Shown in pieces: positions 6,432-6,439 of a stretch of DNA of 6,439 nt; the first letter of the stretch is position 1, and every line of letters begins with the position of its first letter. Below the pieces are notes generated by a model, which saw nothing but the letters and a program-made list of their open reading frames with translations, searched no databases and had not been told where the DNA came from. The stretch comes from Planctomycetota bacterium (GTDB lineage Bacteria; Planctomycetota; Brocadiia; SM23-32): positions 1 through 6,439 of the forward strand of contig JAGYMJ010000276.1 in the NCBI GenBank assembly GCA_018400625.1. Direction: 5' to 3'. The position numbers were made by a program, and so were the translations under genes.

Positions 6432-6435
6432 AATA

Positions 6436-6439
6436 ATGA
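6436..6439 (+). CDS. Possible start of a further plus-strand gene, cut by the window edge
   Basis: An ATG at 6436-6438 follows GGTGGA at 6428-6432 region, and the sequence before it resembles the leader of the second DUF4838-like gene. Only one codon is visible, so the product is unknown and the true start could lie further right. A third member of the same locus is a reasonable guess, nothing more. Confidence 0.25.

Larger units (their letters stand above)
6308..6435. promoter_or_regulatory. Divergent spacer between the dehydrogenase operon and a possible next gene
   Basis: The 128 bases carry no gene that I can support. The left part is AT-rich and should hold the promoter of the minus-strand operon, though no clean -35/-10 pair was found. 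A weak CATAAC at 6353-6358 could be a plus-strand -10. The right half holds ATATCCAGTGAACC (6382-6395), which matches the reverse complement of 55-68 at 13 of 14 positions, and the pre-start element. Confidence 0.45.

Overview
The window holds four complete genes in two convergent pairs, plus three gene-free stretches that carry repeated short sequences. On the plus strand are two tandem, closely related secreted proteins of about 655 and 661 residues. They look like DUF4838 / alpha-glucuronidase-N-terminal-like carbohydrate-active proteins (the wider family that includes glycoside hydrolase family GH163). On the minus strand are two medium-chain dehydrogenase/reductase (MDR) genes in a tight operon, read from the right edge toward the middle. 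No rRNA, tRNA, CRISPR array, integrase or transposase was seen.

Layout: 1-203 is an AT-richer gene-free leader with nested inverted repeats. 204-2171 is the first DUF4838-like gene. 2172-2300 is a 129-base spacer with a TATAAT hexamer and a conserved element just before the ribosome binding site. 2301-4286 is the second DUF4838-like gene. After a 33-base convergent gap, 4320-5324 and 5327-6307 are the two MDR genes on the minus strand. 6308-6435 is a divergent spacer whose right half resembles the leader of the second DUF4838-like gene and leads into a possible new plus-strand gene at the window edge.

Together the genes suggest a small carbohydrate-use locus: exported proteins act on a glycan or glycoside outside the cytoplasm, and cytoplasmic dehydrogenases oxidise or reduce a released sugar or alcohol. 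The substrate cannot be read from the sequence, and no transporter, regulator or kinase is present here.

Organism: a moderately GC-rich Gram-negative-type bacterium with good Shine-Dalgarno sites. Expanded sets of DUF4838 proteins are typical of the PVC group (Lentisphaerota, Kiritimatiellota, Planctomycetota) and some related environmental lineages, so I lean that way, as inference only. The least explained content is in the spacers: an 8-mer AGTGAACC found four times and only in non-coding DNA, two direct copies of a dyad with matched arm changes, and a shared pre-start element in front of two plus-strand starts.
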